The position numbers and the translations under genes are program-made. From Acanthacorydalis orientalis (Eukaryota > Arthropoda > Insecta > Megaloptera > Corydalidae): a stretch of 64,000 nt of DNA. The stretch is taken from contig CM068314.1 of assembly GCA_034766995.1 (NCBI GenBank), positions 30,470,708 to 30,534,707 of the forward strand, in the 5' to 3' direction. This document shows positions 1 to 12,444 of the stretch, one piece after another. Position 1 is the stretch's first letter. Each line of letters opens with the position of its first letter. The notes beneath the pieces were generated by a model. It searched no databases. It had not been told where the DNA came from and saw nothing but the letters and a program-made list of their open reading frames with translations.

Positions 1-631
1 ACATACTATTCATCATCTTTTTCAGATTTTAACGGTTCGCTATTATCTAAGAACAATTCTCTATTTATTTTAAGTAGAATGATTCAGTGTTCTGTTTTTC
101 TAACTATTTTCAATATATTTTCTTAAATCATTATCTCACCTGTTTACTGGTCATCAAGAGAAGGTCTATCTAGAGAGATATTTAATTTCCGTTAATACAA
201 AATAGCTACTTAAATTTTTATTTGAAAATTTAAAATATAATTATGCTTGTAGAAAACTTCTTGAATTAATAGAAAAAATAAAACCTAATTTTGTATATTA
301 ATCATTATAAATAATTATTAGCAAGGCAATTACCCACATCACCTCACTCTTTTCACGGATATGACATTGCTAGTCAAGATTTTTATATATCTTGACTCAC
401 AGGGAACAATTTCTGTTCCTTATCTATTTTCGTCACTTTTTATAATATATTTCATTCATTTTTTCCAACTATTTACTCTCATTATATGCCTACAATTCAT
501 ATGTCATTTCATATACATTTTATTCTCTATTTTATTCTGCTGTTTTTAATAAATTCCTCTATCCTTCTCTGTATTTTCTAAATCACTGAATTACTCTAGT
601 ACTCAAAACGTATATTTCATTTTTGTAGTAT

Positions 632-633
<2 letters not shown>

Positions 634-664
<31 letters not shown>
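634..664. repeat. (TA)n microsatellite
   Basis: Pure run of about 15 dinucleotides, followed by AAAATATCGCC. Confidence 0.95.
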
Positions 665-670
<6 letters not shown>

Positions 671-965
671 CGCCTATTTTTCTCTACAAACGGAAATTGA
701 TTTGAACACCTTAGCTTATTTTGAGACGTTTCGTCTAAACAACTTCATCATATTTTTAACATTCTGAAAATTTCCTTTATGAATGATCCATCTATCTGAA
801 ATAATATTTCAAATGAACATTATCAATAAATTATTAAATTACTTATTCTTTTATTTTGTGCCAAACAAATTCGTTAGCTTTCATTATGATATATATTGAG
901 ATCTGCTTTTGACCTGACTTCACTGCATTCTTTAATATTCTCATCAACTCCGAGATAAATAAATG

Positions 966-967
<2 letters not shown>

Positions 968-1041
<74 letters not shown>
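968..1041. repeat. (TA)n microsatellite, long
   Basis: Uninterrupted run of about 37 dinucleotides, one of the longest pure arrays in the window. Confidence 0.95.
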
Positions 1042-1042
<1 letters not shown>

Positions 1043-1243
1043 CATAGTTAATACATACAATTATTAAATAAATATGATAATTACAAATAATGACACTTAT
1101 CAACAATCTTTAATTACATATTTTTATATCGTATTCATTGGTTATTCAGAGAACAATAATAAATATAATGAGGGTACAATTAAAATGCATTTATCTATTT
1201 TAACAACGATACAATAAAAGTGATATATAAAATCGGTTTACAA

Positions 1244-1247
<4 letters not shown>

Positions 1248-1297
<50 letters not shown>

Positions 1298-1304
1298 TAT
1301 ATAT
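1248..1304. repeat. (AT)n-(AC)n-(AT)n compound microsatellite
   Basis: About 39 bp of AT, then a short AC block, then a few more AT units. Confidence 0.95.
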
Positions 1305-1709
1305 TTATAACATGTATGTATACATAAAGTGGAGGTCAACTAATGTCATGGCATGCCTACACTCTATGATGACCGACTACATGGCCAACAGCAGCTAACA
1401 ACTCATAATAGAACCCATTATAATCATCTATGTTGTTAGCATGATAGATACACAATTTTATAAATGAATGTTACACACATACACCTAGAGATGAAAACCG
1501 TGTGCCCTTGGTCGAGTTTCATCAAACATCATGCGTGCTAAATATGCATAAATTATTCTCCAGCACGTTTCACGTTCCACAGAGATTCATGTGAATTATA
1601 TTATTATCCAAATAGTATTAAAGGATTCCACTGAACATATGACCACCACAGATAACTGAAAATATTTATGAAATGTGTTTTGTGTTAATGTTCTAATTAA
1701 TGCATACCA

Positions 1710-1710
1710 C

Positions 1711-1761
<51 letters not shown>

Positions 1762-1788
1762 CGTTCGTGTGTGTATGTATGTGTGTGT
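1710..1788. repeat. (AT)n-(GT)n compound microsatellite
   Basis: An AT array runs directly into GT and ATGT units, with one GCGTTCGT interruption. Confidence 0.95.
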
Positions 1789-2178
1789 TACCTAGAAAAG
1801 CGATACAAATATAGTTACAAAAAAAAAGAAAATAGTTGTGTCACTATTCTAACTAATAACCACTACTCTGACTAATGACAATATGCAAATACATTTTTTT
1901 AAATTATCGTTTTTTTAATAAAACAATACAGATTTTTTAAGTATGTCTCATTTCTATTTGATATTTGATATAAAATCAAAGTACAATTAATAACAGGAAA
2001 TGAAAACTAAAATTTAGTACAATACTACACACAAGCAAAGGTATAAATAAGTAATAAATTAATTATATGTGAATGTTCATTATTGTATAGTAATAATAAA
2101 AGGTAATTGACAATATTAAAAATGTTAAATTTGTATCTAAGATTCAATTAGAGAGAATAGAAAATGTTACAAATACTA

Positions 2179-2197
2179 ATATATATATATATATATG
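2179..2197. repeat. short (AT)n
   Basis: Nine AT units, followed by a purine-rich AG tract. Confidence 0.85.
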
Positions 2198-2737
2198 TAA
2201 AGAGAGAAAGAGACAATTATTTTATGCTAATTAAGAGAGTTATTGTTGTGGAAAAGTGACTGTCAACGAAAATCGATGCCAGAGACAGTTACTCGTCATT
2301 AGATTTACTATTCACACAAATGAGTTTAGGATTTTTATTTTTAATAAATCAATTGCAGTATTGTAATTAGTATCTAACATTATAATCAGATTATAAATAG
2401 TATACAAATAGCTGGATTTAAGAAAATCGATCCCTGAAGAATGTTTTTAAAAAGGAGACCTTACTGAAAAATAATAGTAGAATATGTAGCAAGGACGATT
2501 AACTATATTACAAAGATTCAAAACATTTGGACATTAGAAAAAAATAATTTGATAACGTATTGTACAATTTTAATTATTTAAGTGAATAACTACTTCTTAT
2601 AAAATTAAACAGTTTGTAAAATTGAAAATTTTTAATTGTAATATTGTAAGATTATTTAAAAACTGTTTAAAAATAAATAGAAATATAAAATAATTATATA
2701 AAATTGTATACTTTTCAATTAGTTTTATTTGTTTGCA

Positions 2738-2739
<2 letters not shown>

Positions 2740-2788
<49 letters not shown>
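2740..2788. repeat. (AT)n microsatellite
   Basis: About 24 units. Its right flank is the first copy of a dispersed repeat shared with position 4140. Confidence 0.95.
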
Positions 2789-2790
<2 letters not shown>

Positions 2791-2885
2791 ACACATTGAC
2801 ATCATTGAAAAATAAAAGTGTATCCTTAATACGGTAATTAAAATAGAAGTGGAAAACAAATCAGAATGCGAATACACTAGCATAT
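2787..2885. repeat. dispersed repeat, copy 1 (adjoins a TA array)
   Basis: About 100 bp that aligns, with substitutions and small indels, to 4140-4240. Shared words include TATCCTTAATA, AGTGGAA, CACAAATCA/ACAAATCAGAATG and GAATACACTA. Both copies start right at the 3' edge of a long TA array and lie in the same orientation. This suggests an unclassified element or a segmental duplication that includes the array. The sequences upstream of the two arrays do not match. Confidence 0.7.
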
Positions 2886-3046
2886 GACTGAACAAAAAAC
2901 ACACATATTATACTTTTTTAACTTTTGAATGCAATACGAATTTTGTACAACAATAAACTGAACACACGCAGACAAGAACTAATCAACATTATATGGAGCT
3001 AGTTTATTTCTCTAGCTGCATGTCAACGTCACGCCCGCGACACAAA

Positions 3047-3064
3047 TATACAAACACACACATG

Positions 3065-3114
<50 letters not shown>
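3047..3114. repeat. (CA)n-(TA)n compound microsatellite
   Basis: A short imperfect CA block leads into about 24 TA units. Confidence 0.93.
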
Positions 3115-3115
<1 letters not shown>

Positions 3116-4081
3116 CATAATAAGTATGGCCTTGATGGTGCATTATAATCCAGATGCAGCAGTCGGAGCGAGTCATTCGTAGAGGAAAAATGCACTTATG
3201 TGTACACATATGCGTTTACAGTGCATACACTAGAAAATGTTGGAGCGCGGCTGTGTTTTAAATATAATTTATATAGTCGTTGATTTATTATATTAGAATT
3301 TATTATTTCGTCCACTCGAAACGTATAAATTACAAATACTCCCTTTATAAATCACGTACACATAATGGACATGAAAAATTATAAATATGACATCATATGG
3401 ACATGATCAGATAAGAGAAAATATAAGTACTCATACATTGATAAATATTATCTAATAGAGAATATAATTCTTAATTCAATCAGTATTCATTGGAACAAAA
3501 CAAATATATTAAAAAAAAACGTTTTTCTATAACTTTTCAAAATATTTCTAATCTTTTAAATACTGGACGAATAAAGCGTGCCTTTGTAGGAATTTTGGTA
3601 GATGCTATTTTGATAAACACGCTCTTTTGAAAGGATTACTCATATTTATCAACGTTAACGAAATCACATTGCATAAAAAATTGATCTGATTCAACCTGAT
3701 GACGATGACAAAAAATTAACATTTTCTAAATATGACCGAATCGAATATTTATCGATCTTTTAGACCAATTAGCGACCGAACGCAGATTTATATCTAACCA
3801 CAACTTTAAACATGTGTAGAAGTTGTGATTTAAAAATACAGTACTCGTACATATAAAGTGACACTCCAAAATCGATGTACAAATAAAAACTTAGATAAAT
3901 ATTATTAAATTTCTAAGAAATAATAAAAAAACGTACATATTTCAGATTTTTAAAGTAGTAATCTGAGAAGAAAATAAATCTTAATTCATTAATAAAAAAG
4001 ATAAGATTCTGTAGTTTCTATTGAATCTTTAAATATACTATATCAAAGATGTCGAAATGGTGGAAGATTTTTAAAGACGTG

Positions 4082-4082
<1 letters not shown>

Positions 4083-4141
<59 letters not shown>
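4083..4141. repeat. (AT)n microsatellite
   Basis: About 29 units, followed by the second copy of the dispersed repeat. Confidence 0.95.
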
Positions 4142-4142
<1 letters not shown>

Positions 4143-4240
4143 CATAAAACATTGTCATCAATAAATAATAAAAGAATATCCTTAATAAGATAAATGAAAT
4201 AGGAGTGGAACACAAATCAAAATGTGAATACACTAAGCAT
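4140..4240. repeat. dispersed repeat, copy 2 (adjoins a TA array)
   Basis: Diverged direct copy of 2787-2885. Collinear words are TATCCTTAATA, AGTGGAACACAAATCA and TGTGAATACACTA. No terminal inverted repeat or coding sequence is visible. Confidence 0.7.
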
Positions 4241-4328
4241 TTCATTTCTTTAAGGTCAAAGCTTGAAATCGTGTTTCAAAATTATTTCAAAATGTAAAAT
4301 TTCAGCAAACGACATAATTTATATTCAA

Positions 4329-4331
<3 letters not shown>

Positions 4332-4370
<39 letters not shown>
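4332..4370. repeat. (AT)n microsatellite
   Basis: About 19 units. Confidence 0.95.
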
Positions 4371-4372
<2 letters not shown>

Positions 4373-4568
4373 CATTATTTTTTTATGGAGTATTATCAAC
4401 TAACAAACAAAAAAATTAGCTCTTTGGAGAATAGATACTGGATAGTGCTGAACTACATAACAATAATCCACACATATGTTACTTAAAGTTTCTAAGATTT
4501 TTATTCTGCTGTGAACACCAGTCGTTTATTGATTATAAGTTTAAAAAATTTATAGATAGACATACACG

Positions 4569-4599
<31 letters not shown>

Positions 4600-4600
4600 C
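4569..4600. repeat. (AC)n-(AT)n compound microsatellite
   Basis: About six AC units, then nine AT units. Confidence 0.9.
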
Positions 4601-4748
4601 AAATTTATAACAACAAATTTGAAGTTTATTTCGCAACAAACCAGTGCATTGTTAAAATAAACCAATACTCAACCCTAAAAAACTTTCTTCTTAGGAATAT
4701 AAGGACATATGGGGGACTAAACGTTTTCGTCTAGTGCTCCTTCTTGTA

Positions 4749-4751
<3 letters not shown>

Positions 4752-4795
<44 letters not shown>
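4752..4795. repeat. (TA)n microsatellite
   Basis: About 22 units, with GTGTATA on both sides. Confidence 0.95.
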
Positions 4796-4798
<3 letters not shown>

Positions 4799-4855
4799 TA
4801 TATCTTGAATATAGATATAGTATAAACAAATAAAAATATACATACATATATATGC

Positions 4856-4861
<6 letters not shown>

Positions 4862-4934
<73 letters not shown>
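4862..4934. repeat. (TA)n microsatellite, long
   Basis: About 36 units, starting only 67 bp after the previous array. Confidence 0.95.
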
Positions 4935-4941
<7 letters not shown>

Positions 4942-5208
4942 ATAATTAAACAGATCTTGTTATAAGTATCTGAATGAGATATTATTAGCTGTTATAATTA
5001 ACCATATAGTAATCTCAAACGTAAATAATAACGCAAGTGTCTACTGTAAATAATAATTAAGAACAAGTTTTTTAAACACAGAAAAAAATCGTAATGTAGG
5101 CCAACAACCTGTACTTCGTTTAATAGTCGCATTAATAGCCGCGTATGTCTTGCCTAATATGTATAACCTGCTTACAGCACACGATATAAAAATATATACA
5201 AACAAATT

Positions 5209-5240
5209 TATATATATATATATACAGATAGATAGATATA
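5209..5240. repeat. short (TA)n-(GATA)n
   Basis: Eight TA units, then a few GATA units. Confidence 0.8.
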
Positions 5241-5618
5241 GATATGACATTTTTTGAATTGCATTCTTTAATTAAACTGCAACACAGAATATTTAAGATA
5301 TAAAATGACTTATTTATTTTTAAAATTTCTTAGCGTCATATTTATCCTTTTCATCATTTTTTAACGTTTTTCGATTAACATTTATTTTTTTGTTGATATT
5401 TTCCGAAATTTAATTTTAAAACACTCGATATTCGTATTAAAATAATCAATATACTTTTATACCGAGGATATGTACTATAGAGAACATCTGATTCACTGAG
5501 CTGAATTAATAATAAATTAATTCATTGAAAAATTTATATTTTTAATTTACATAGATTTTTATTGAATTTTTGGATTTTATTATATGTAATTTGTTAACAC
5601 TAAACAATATTTTCGCCT

Positions 5619-5621
<3 letters not shown>

Positions 5622-5670
<49 letters not shown>
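5622..5670. repeat. (AT)n microsatellite
   Basis: About 24 units. Confidence 0.95.
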
Positions 5671-5671
<1 letters not shown>

Positions 5672-6904
5672 CTGCTGAACGCACTATATATTTGTTTAAT
5701 TATTATATATGTGTACTGAAACGTGTATAAAACTTTAATCTATCAACATTTTAAAAAGTACTCTAAAATGCTTTTAAAGAGATTGTTACACGCAAAGTAA
5801 AAAGTTACCATGATAAAATAATAAAATGTTAAGTTTTCTGACTTCATAGAGATAGAGAGTGATCGGGCCAAGGTTACGAAAAAATATGTTTTATTACCTG
5901 GTTATGGACACGTGTAAGTGTTTCCATCATAATTTTTATTGTAGAAATTAAATTTACAACGATCGTCCAATGATTATGTATAAAATAAGTATGTGTGTTA
6001 GTTACGAGTAAATAACAGATTAATTCTAATAAATAATTATTTCAGGCACGAAACGGTTAATGAGGAGTATTATCATAAATCTAGCTTACTTTAAACGAAT
6101 ATAATAGATATTTGTAACAGTTTTACTGATAAACTGTAACTTTTCTCAAACTAGACTTTTTTCCTAATCAATATGTTTAGTAATTAATTGTTGATTAGTT
6201 TGATAATTGACTGTGTGTATTTAAAAAGCAATGGAGACGTCATTTGATTAATTAGATTTACATTTTTTTTTGAAAGAAATTTCTGTATCCTCTTTAAGGA
6301 ATATGCCATCATCATAAAAATGGATACCAGACATTACCAAAATGATCAATAATCAATTACTGAACATTTGATTAGAAAAAAATGCAGTAAGTTGGATTGT
6401 ACATTTATTTATTACATTTAATTTTCATTCTTTTAATAACAAAAAGCATCTGTTTTATTTCTCTCTTAAACATACAAATTTAGGTACACAGACTAGTTAT
6501 TAAAAATGTTTAAATCAAAACTAGCACAGAAACTTAAAAATTACAAGAAATACTAATTAAAAAAGTTACTTTTAAGATTTTCTGCATACTGAATTTCTTT
6601 ATATTCCAAAATATAAATTTAGACCCTTTATCAAAAACTATTCAAGTAGTTTATATACTTGCTCCAAAAGAAAAGGCAAGTCAAACATTTCATGATAAAA
6701 TACTTTTTTATCGATTAATACTTCTGAATTAGAATAACATTTATTTACCTAAATCTTTCAAATGATAAATAACTTTCTAAAAAAAAAACACCAATATGTA
6801 GTTCTATAAATAATGAAATAGAACCGAACACTCAAATACACAGCCATAAATTACTCAAAAAAATAATCTATAATTCCTTGTTATGCACGAATTAATTCTT
6901 TATA

Positions 6905-7137
6905 TTAGATTGATAGGAAAATAATTTCCGTTTTTGTTTTCTGAATTCTAACCTTAATTTTTTCAATAAAAGTGTCATTTCATCGTATTCGTGTTAATAT
7001 CATTTTAAAGTGCATTTTCGGTCTGTGTTTTGGTAATATTTACTTTGATTTTATTTTTAGTTTTGCTTCAAATTCGACTGTTGAATTCAACATAGAAAAG
7101 AAGCAAATAAGAGTATTTCTTTGTATGAGCTGAAAAA
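6905..7137 (+). mobile_element. Truncated mariner element (family A), 5' end only
   Basis: The first base is a mariner-type terminal repeat (TTAGATTGATAGGAAAATAA) preceded by TA. Read on the plus strand, this segment is collinear with the reverse complement of 13385-13618. Both share the terminal repeat, a leader with the words GAATTCTAACCTTAATTTT, GTGTCATTTCATCG and TATCATTTTAAAGTGCATTTT, and the first transposase codons (GAAAAGAAG-AAATAA). The similarity runs through the start of the reading frame, roughly EKKQIRVFLCMS, and then stops at about 7137, where an in-frame TGA also occurs. Nothing downstream resembles transposase and no 3' terminal repeat is seen. The copy is therefore a dead fragment of a cut-and-paste DNA transposon. 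Confidence 0.8.
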
Positions 7138-7417
7138 ACATACAAACCCACGTACAAACACATACAGTACACGTTTAAAACAATATTTTCAAGAGTTTAA
7201 ATACAAAAATATGGTTATTAAAATAAATTAATAGTAACACATTTCTAGATGCTCTAAGTAATACTTTGATGAAAGAAATTGTATAACTAATATATTTTTT
7301 TAAATAAAAATTCTATTCTAAAGTTTCTATTAGAAAAAAAAACTCGAATACATTTGTAAAGAAGGTTGTTATTTAAAAAGTATAAAATGTATACAATTAT
7401 CGTTTTAATAAAAACCA

Positions 7418-7517
7418 GTGTGTGTGTGCATACAATGTATGTGTGTGTGCATACAATGTATGTGTATGTGTGCACAATGTATGTGCGTGTGTGCACAATG
7501 TATGTGTGTATGTGCAT
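7418..7517. repeat. 21-bp minisatellite, about 4.7 copies
   Basis: Tandem copies of a 21-base unit of the form GTGTGTGTGCAYACAATGTAT. The units differ in the GT-rich half (GTGTATGTGTGC, GTGCGTGTGTGC) and in CATACAATG versus CACAATG. The translated minus strand shows a THTYIVC-like periodicity, which is a by-product of the repeat and not a protein. Confidence 0.9.
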
Positions 7518-8215
7518 AAAAAAATCGTTTAACACTAATAATTGATTGATTATACCTCAAACAATAGTTTGATAAAAATACCTAGTAATTATTTTTTAAA
7601 TGCACTTGGAATGCGACTTGAAAATGAATAACAAACATTTTAAATCACAATGCATTAATCATTTCCCATTTTCAGCACTAATGATTAATAAATAATTTCT
7701 AAATCAATAAAATTATCAAAATATTTCAATATTTAATACCAGAAATTAATGATAGATAAATACTGAAAACAGTAGATACTGATAAAAACATGAAGATAGA
7801 TATGTGAAAATAAAAAATAGAATACAAATATTTTTTTATATTTGTACATTTTATAACAGGATTTAACGATTTCAAATTACAATGTTAGCAAGAGAAAGAA
7901 CAATAAAAAAGTTGCTGAAAATAAGAAAATTATAAACTCATTTTAGAAAGTTTTATTTTAAAAAAATTTAGCAGTTGAATAAAGGTAAAATTATTTTTAT
8001 ATATTTTATGGATTTTAACAATTTTTAAAATATATTTTACATTGTTAACCTTATTCTTTGAATAGAAGTTTATATTTTATACAAAATTGGGGTTCAAGTG
8101 TCAAAACTGCGACTCAAGGCTAATAAAAAATTAAGAACGACGAAAATGAGTACGGCGCCAGTTAAGCCGGATGAAATATTAAATTTGTGCTTGAGGCAGT
8201 AGTACAGTTTTTGAT

Positions 8216-8218
<3 letters not shown>

Positions 8219-8297
<79 letters not shown>
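8219..8297. repeat. (TA)n microsatellite, interrupted
   Basis: About 42 bp of TA, an AAATATAA interruption, then about 25 bp more. Confidence 0.95.
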
Positions 8298-8301
<4 letters not shown>

Positions 8302-8569
8302 ATGTATATATGGGATATAAAGATAGAAAAGTCACAATACGTCAACTATATGAAGGTAAGAGAGGCAAGAGTATTATTTTTCTTAACAGTGGGAATTGTC
8401 AAGTACCTTATAATATCTTTAATTTATATTCTGAATTCCAAAAGAAGAACAATTTTTATTATTGCACATTTTTAAATACATACGCTTCCTTGTTCATCCA
8501 CATTCTTCCTAACTATTATTTTTGTAATTATTCGTAAGATGAAAAAGTTCTGTGCTAACCACATTTAAG

Positions 8570-8606
8570 TGTATGTATGTATGTATGTATGTGTATATAT
8601 ATATAC
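8570..8606. repeat. (GTAT)n-(AT)n microsatellite
   Basis: About five GTAT tetranucleotides, then GTG and seven TA units. Confidence 0.9.
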
Positions 8607-9613
8607 ACCTGCGTACACTATTACTTTATATTTCAAAATACATAAATCTCAAAATATTTAAAAAAATAATTTTGTGTAACAATGTGCAAATTTTATACTT
8701 GACAAAAAAGGACATATTTTAATAAATGTCCATAATTACTTTCCTAACAGTTTGGTTATTCTTTGTTCTCAAAAAAATATAAAAAATACTACGACCTTCG
8801 TACACGTCGTAATTTTTTCATTGTGACTTTTTCACAAGCAACAATTTTATTGTCACACAATACGCACATTCTGTTTATAATTAACAGTTTTTTACTGCGA
8901 TTTATTACATGCAGACCAAATCTGTAGTTAAGTACATATGCAATAACTTTTCCCACAGTTGTCAAAACAATTTTCTATTTTGTTTATGTAATTACATAAT
9001 TAAACATTTCTGTGCACATTCTACAAATAATTTTCAATTTAAAATAACTGCTGTTTCCTTTTCATATTATCCTCTATTCAAAGCAAATAGGATATACATT
9101 TTATACAAGCTGCAAATCATTAAAAAAAATTAGAATTTTTTTATGTCACATTTGTATGTTAAATTCATGTCTGTATTTAAGAACATTAAAACGAGATTAT
9201 ACTTGGAAGTTAGCAAATAGTTTTAAAAATAATACATAAATATTTATTAATATTTATATAATATCAATCATATTTTTTCAATTATTAAATCTATGTACAG
9301 ATACATTTTCAATTCAACTTTTTTACAGAATATAATTGTAATTTTATATAACTTTTCCAAATGTTATTTATCCAGGAATATTTTTTTAAAAAATATTATT
9401 TTACATTATTTCAATCAGTGCTAATGCAGTCCATTCGAAATGTAACATTTTCATCACATCATATTGTTACCTACTACTAAATTTTAAAATATGAAAAAAA
9501 ATCTAAAAAATCTTTAAATTTTTCATCTATAAATATTTCTAATTCACAAGTATCTTTAATTTACGAGTAATTTCTATGCATAAAGTTGTCTTATAAGCTC
9601 AATGATTCATAAA

Positions 9614-9616
<3 letters not shown>

Positions 9617-9664
<48 letters not shown>
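9617..9664. repeat. (TA)n microsatellite
   Basis: About 24 units. Confidence 0.95.
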
Positions 9665-9669
<5 letters not shown>

Positions 9670-9920
9670 AATATCTATTTTAAGTTTGTTATATATGTTT
9701 TTTTTTTTTAATTATAGTCGACAATTTCAAAAAAATAGATTGAAACAAGTATAAAATTCGTTTAATTGAAAATAGCATACACGATTGGACGTATTTAACA
9801 TCTAAATACATTTATTCCTAACACACAGCCTACTAGAATGAGAACAGCGAAAGCGCAATCGTTTGTTCAATGTAGTTCTGTTTTCAGTGCAGTATCGTAG
9901 AGGGCAATGCAATGAAACTG

Positions 9921-9928
9921 TGACGTCA
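9921..9928. promoter_or_regulatory. CRE-like palindrome TGACGTCA
   Basis: An exact eight-base CREB/ATF consensus, rare by chance in sequence this AT-rich. Function is inferred from the motif only. Confidence 0.4.
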
Positions 9929-10032
9929 TGTATGACCTTGGCATCAACATCTGCCATTGGTCGATAAAAGGGAACTTGTATGCGAGTGGGGGAAGGTCAC
10001 GAGACAGTAAAGCTTAACTTAACTACATAAGC

Positions 10033-10033
10033 T

Positions 10034-10100
<67 letters not shown>
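10033..10100. repeat. (AC)n-(AT)n compound microsatellite
   Basis: About nine AC units, then 25 AT units, splitting the GC-richer island. Confidence 0.95.
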
Positions 10101-10102
<2 letters not shown>

Positions 10103-10498
10103 CAGTATGTATGTAAATGTTAGAGTCGATACGCGAATAATGGCGTTAAATATGATAACGCAATTCCACGTCTTTATTGAAAAATGGAAACAATGATAGA
10201 AAACGGTTCATCTTTGTCGCACGCATAACCAACCATCATGGAGATAGAATTATGTGTGGAGTTATCGCATCGGTGATAGAAATAACGAGAGAGTGAGAAG
10301 TGAATGATGCAAAACGCAACGGTCGACTGGAGCGTAATGAATAATAAAGGTCATGATGTTGGCTCTCCGATGCAGCACTTGAATAAATGTGTACTATACG
10401 ATTGTTCAAGGATGTATTCTACCTTGATAGAGTTAATTTTTATTTTAGTTTGCTGTACCCTTTACCAGCATTTCATTACGTAGTTTTTCATATGTGTA

Positions 10499-10508
10499 CA
10501 CATATATA

Positions 10509-10571
<63 letters not shown>

Positions 10572-10589
10572 ACATATATATATATATGT

Positions 10590-10626
<37 letters not shown>

Positions 10627-10640
10627 TATGTGTGTGTATC
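10499..10640. repeat. Complex TA/TG microsatellite cluster
   Basis: Alternating TA, GTATACATA and TG blocks over about 140 bp. The Ile-Tyr frames on both strands derive from it. Confidence 0.95.
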
Positions 10641-10826
10641 TGTGTATATGTAGAAACATGCGTGCGTTCGTGCGTTTACTGATTTCAGACTGGTTTTAAT
10701 TTAACTAAAAGTGTAATTATTTTTCATTATCGACTTGTTCAGTCACTAGAAACTGATGTAGATTTATCGGATTTATTTTAATACGTATGTACGTTTGGTA
10801 CGTTTAAATTTTAAAAAATATATTAC

Positions 10827-10830
10827 ATAT

Positions 10831-10891
<61 letters not shown>
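10827..10891. repeat. (AT)n-(AG)n compound microsatellite
   Basis: AT/GT units followed by about ten AG units. The same AT-to-AG layout recurs at 21628-21743. Confidence 0.93.
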
Positions 10892-10897
<6 letters not shown>

Positions 10898-11812
10898 AAA
10901 TAACAAAAAAAATGTTTTATTACTTTTGAAATTTATAATAATAATATGACGAGAATAATAACATTGAAAATAATGTTTTTTAAAAATTATAATTATACTA
11001 TGCCCTTTTTTGTCCTAAAGACTAATGTTTTCTTTTTTTATAAACTTTTAATAAACATAATTTATTTTAGACTTAGAAAATGTAAATGTATGTAATCAAA
11101 ATCAAAAAAATATCATTGAAATCCGATGAAAATTTAATATTAAATGCAAAAAATACATAAAATATATCAAACAAAATAGGAATGATTTAATATTCGTGAA
11201 ATATATTTTATATACTACACATAAAATAAACGACATAAAAAATACAATTAAAAGGAAAAAATTAAAAGGAATTAATTGAAAATTAGTACAAAATTAAACA
11301 TGCTTGAAAACATAGAAATGTATTAAATTGAAAAGTACATATCCGCACTGTGTACCACCTGTTGGATGATCTCGGATTACACTTTGAGAAATATTCCAAT
11401 AAAAGGAAAAAAGTAAACACAAACGAAAGATTAAAATTTTCTTTTTTTTAATTTTTTTTCTTTTTTCTTTAAAAAAACAGTAGCTTCTAGGCATTAAGAA
11501 TCAATTGAAGCAAGCCTATTCACGTTTTTGAAACAATGTAAACAAGACAAAGTTCATATAATGTTAATGTGAAAATTTAGCATAATAATTATTAATATTT
11601 AACATAAACAATTTTAAAATTATTCATTCAATTAAAAAATACAACATCAACGTCATGAATGTTCGCAATGAACGCCTTTTCTCGTAAATGCAAAACAATA
11701 ACATGAAAAAAATTATTTTTTGCTCTTACTAAATTTTCTACTTGTTAATAAAAAATATTAACTACGTTTTCACGTTTTAGAAATCCTGAAAATAAATTAG
11801 AAAAGAATGCTT

Positions 11813-11834
11813 GTTCACGTTTTAGAACGTGAAC
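11813..11834. repeat. Small inverted repeat
   Basis: GTTCACGTT and GAACGTGAAC are inverted around TTA, a stem of about nine base pairs. ACGTTTT also occurs just before and just after it. No function is assigned. Confidence 0.5.
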
Positions 11835-12386
11835 TAAAACTACACGTTTTCGAAATTCTACAGACCTTAAAATAAAATAGGCACTTTACAAATTATATTA
11901 TTATTAAAAAAATAAACCCTACAATTATTTTTTTAATTAAACGAATATAAGATCATTATTACATTAATTCAATCCTGCGTAATTTTCAATTTTAAAGTCT
12001 AGTTCGTAGTCGAATTTTATTTTTTTTCAGAGAATATCATCATTTTTACAAAAACAAAAATGTGTCATACGGTAAGAATAGCCGTTATATTAGTAATTTG
12101 GGCATAACGTCAAGTACAAGTGAGACGAAAAAAGAATCAGCTTTATGTTTTCGAATCAGAAAAGATCAGATTGAATATATAAATTATAGTAATCTATTAC
12201 AAAGATCGGAGAATAACAAGATTATTTTTTACTAAATAAAATATGCAAAAAAGAAAAAATACATTTCGTTTTTTATTAAACCATTTATATGTATGGGTTT
12301 TTATTCCCAACAACTGCCGAATTGAAAAAATACACACTTTGATTTTCATAACAGAATTTAACTAATTTGACCCTCTTTTTTTAAAT

Positions 12387-12388
12387 TA

Positions 12389-12440
<52 letters not shown>
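12387..12440. repeat. (TA)n microsatellite
   Basis: About 26 units with one early TG variant. Confidence 0.95.

Positions 12441-12444
<4 letters not shown>

Larger units (their letters stand above)
1..6904. other. AT-rich non-coding stretch with many TA arrays
   Basis: I see no gene here. Open frames are short and come either from TA arrays or from low stop density by chance. The stretch at about 1320-1640 is less AT-rich than its surroundings but shows no recognisable coding sequence. The arrays and one repeat pair (2787-2885 and 4140-4240) are listed separately. Confidence 0.7.
7138..9830. other. AT-rich non-coding stretch
   Basis: No gene seen. It contains the 21-bp minisatellite at 7418 and microsatellites at 8219, 8570 and 9617. 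The frames around 8187-8537 are open largely because they cross the TA array. Confidence 0.7.
9835..10400. promoter_or_regulatory. GC-richer island with promoter-like motifs
   Basis: This block is clearly less AT-rich than its surroundings and has many CpGs. The first half, up to 10030, contains a perfect CRE palindrome TGACGTCA (9921-9928). Next comes TGACCTTGG (9933-9941), the reverse complement of CCAAGGTCA, which fits a monomeric nuclear-receptor site of the FTZ-F1/SF-1 type. An inverted CCAAT box (ATTGG, about 9956-9960) and a TATA-like GATAAAAGG (about 9963-9971) follow, with a second AGGTCA half-site near 9993. A start site in the next 30-40 bp (GAGACAGTAAA) would suit plus-strand transcription. 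The second half, beyond the AC/AT array, stays GC-richer with no long open frame. No coding exon is visible, so a promoter, an enhancer or a conserved non-coding element are all possible. Confidence 0.35.

Noticed and set aside
843..1106. Many open frames of 60-170 codons with long Ile-Tyr runs
   Set aside because: They are translations of TA arrays. (TA)n has no stop in either frame and reads Ile-Tyr, so arrays join short chance frames together.
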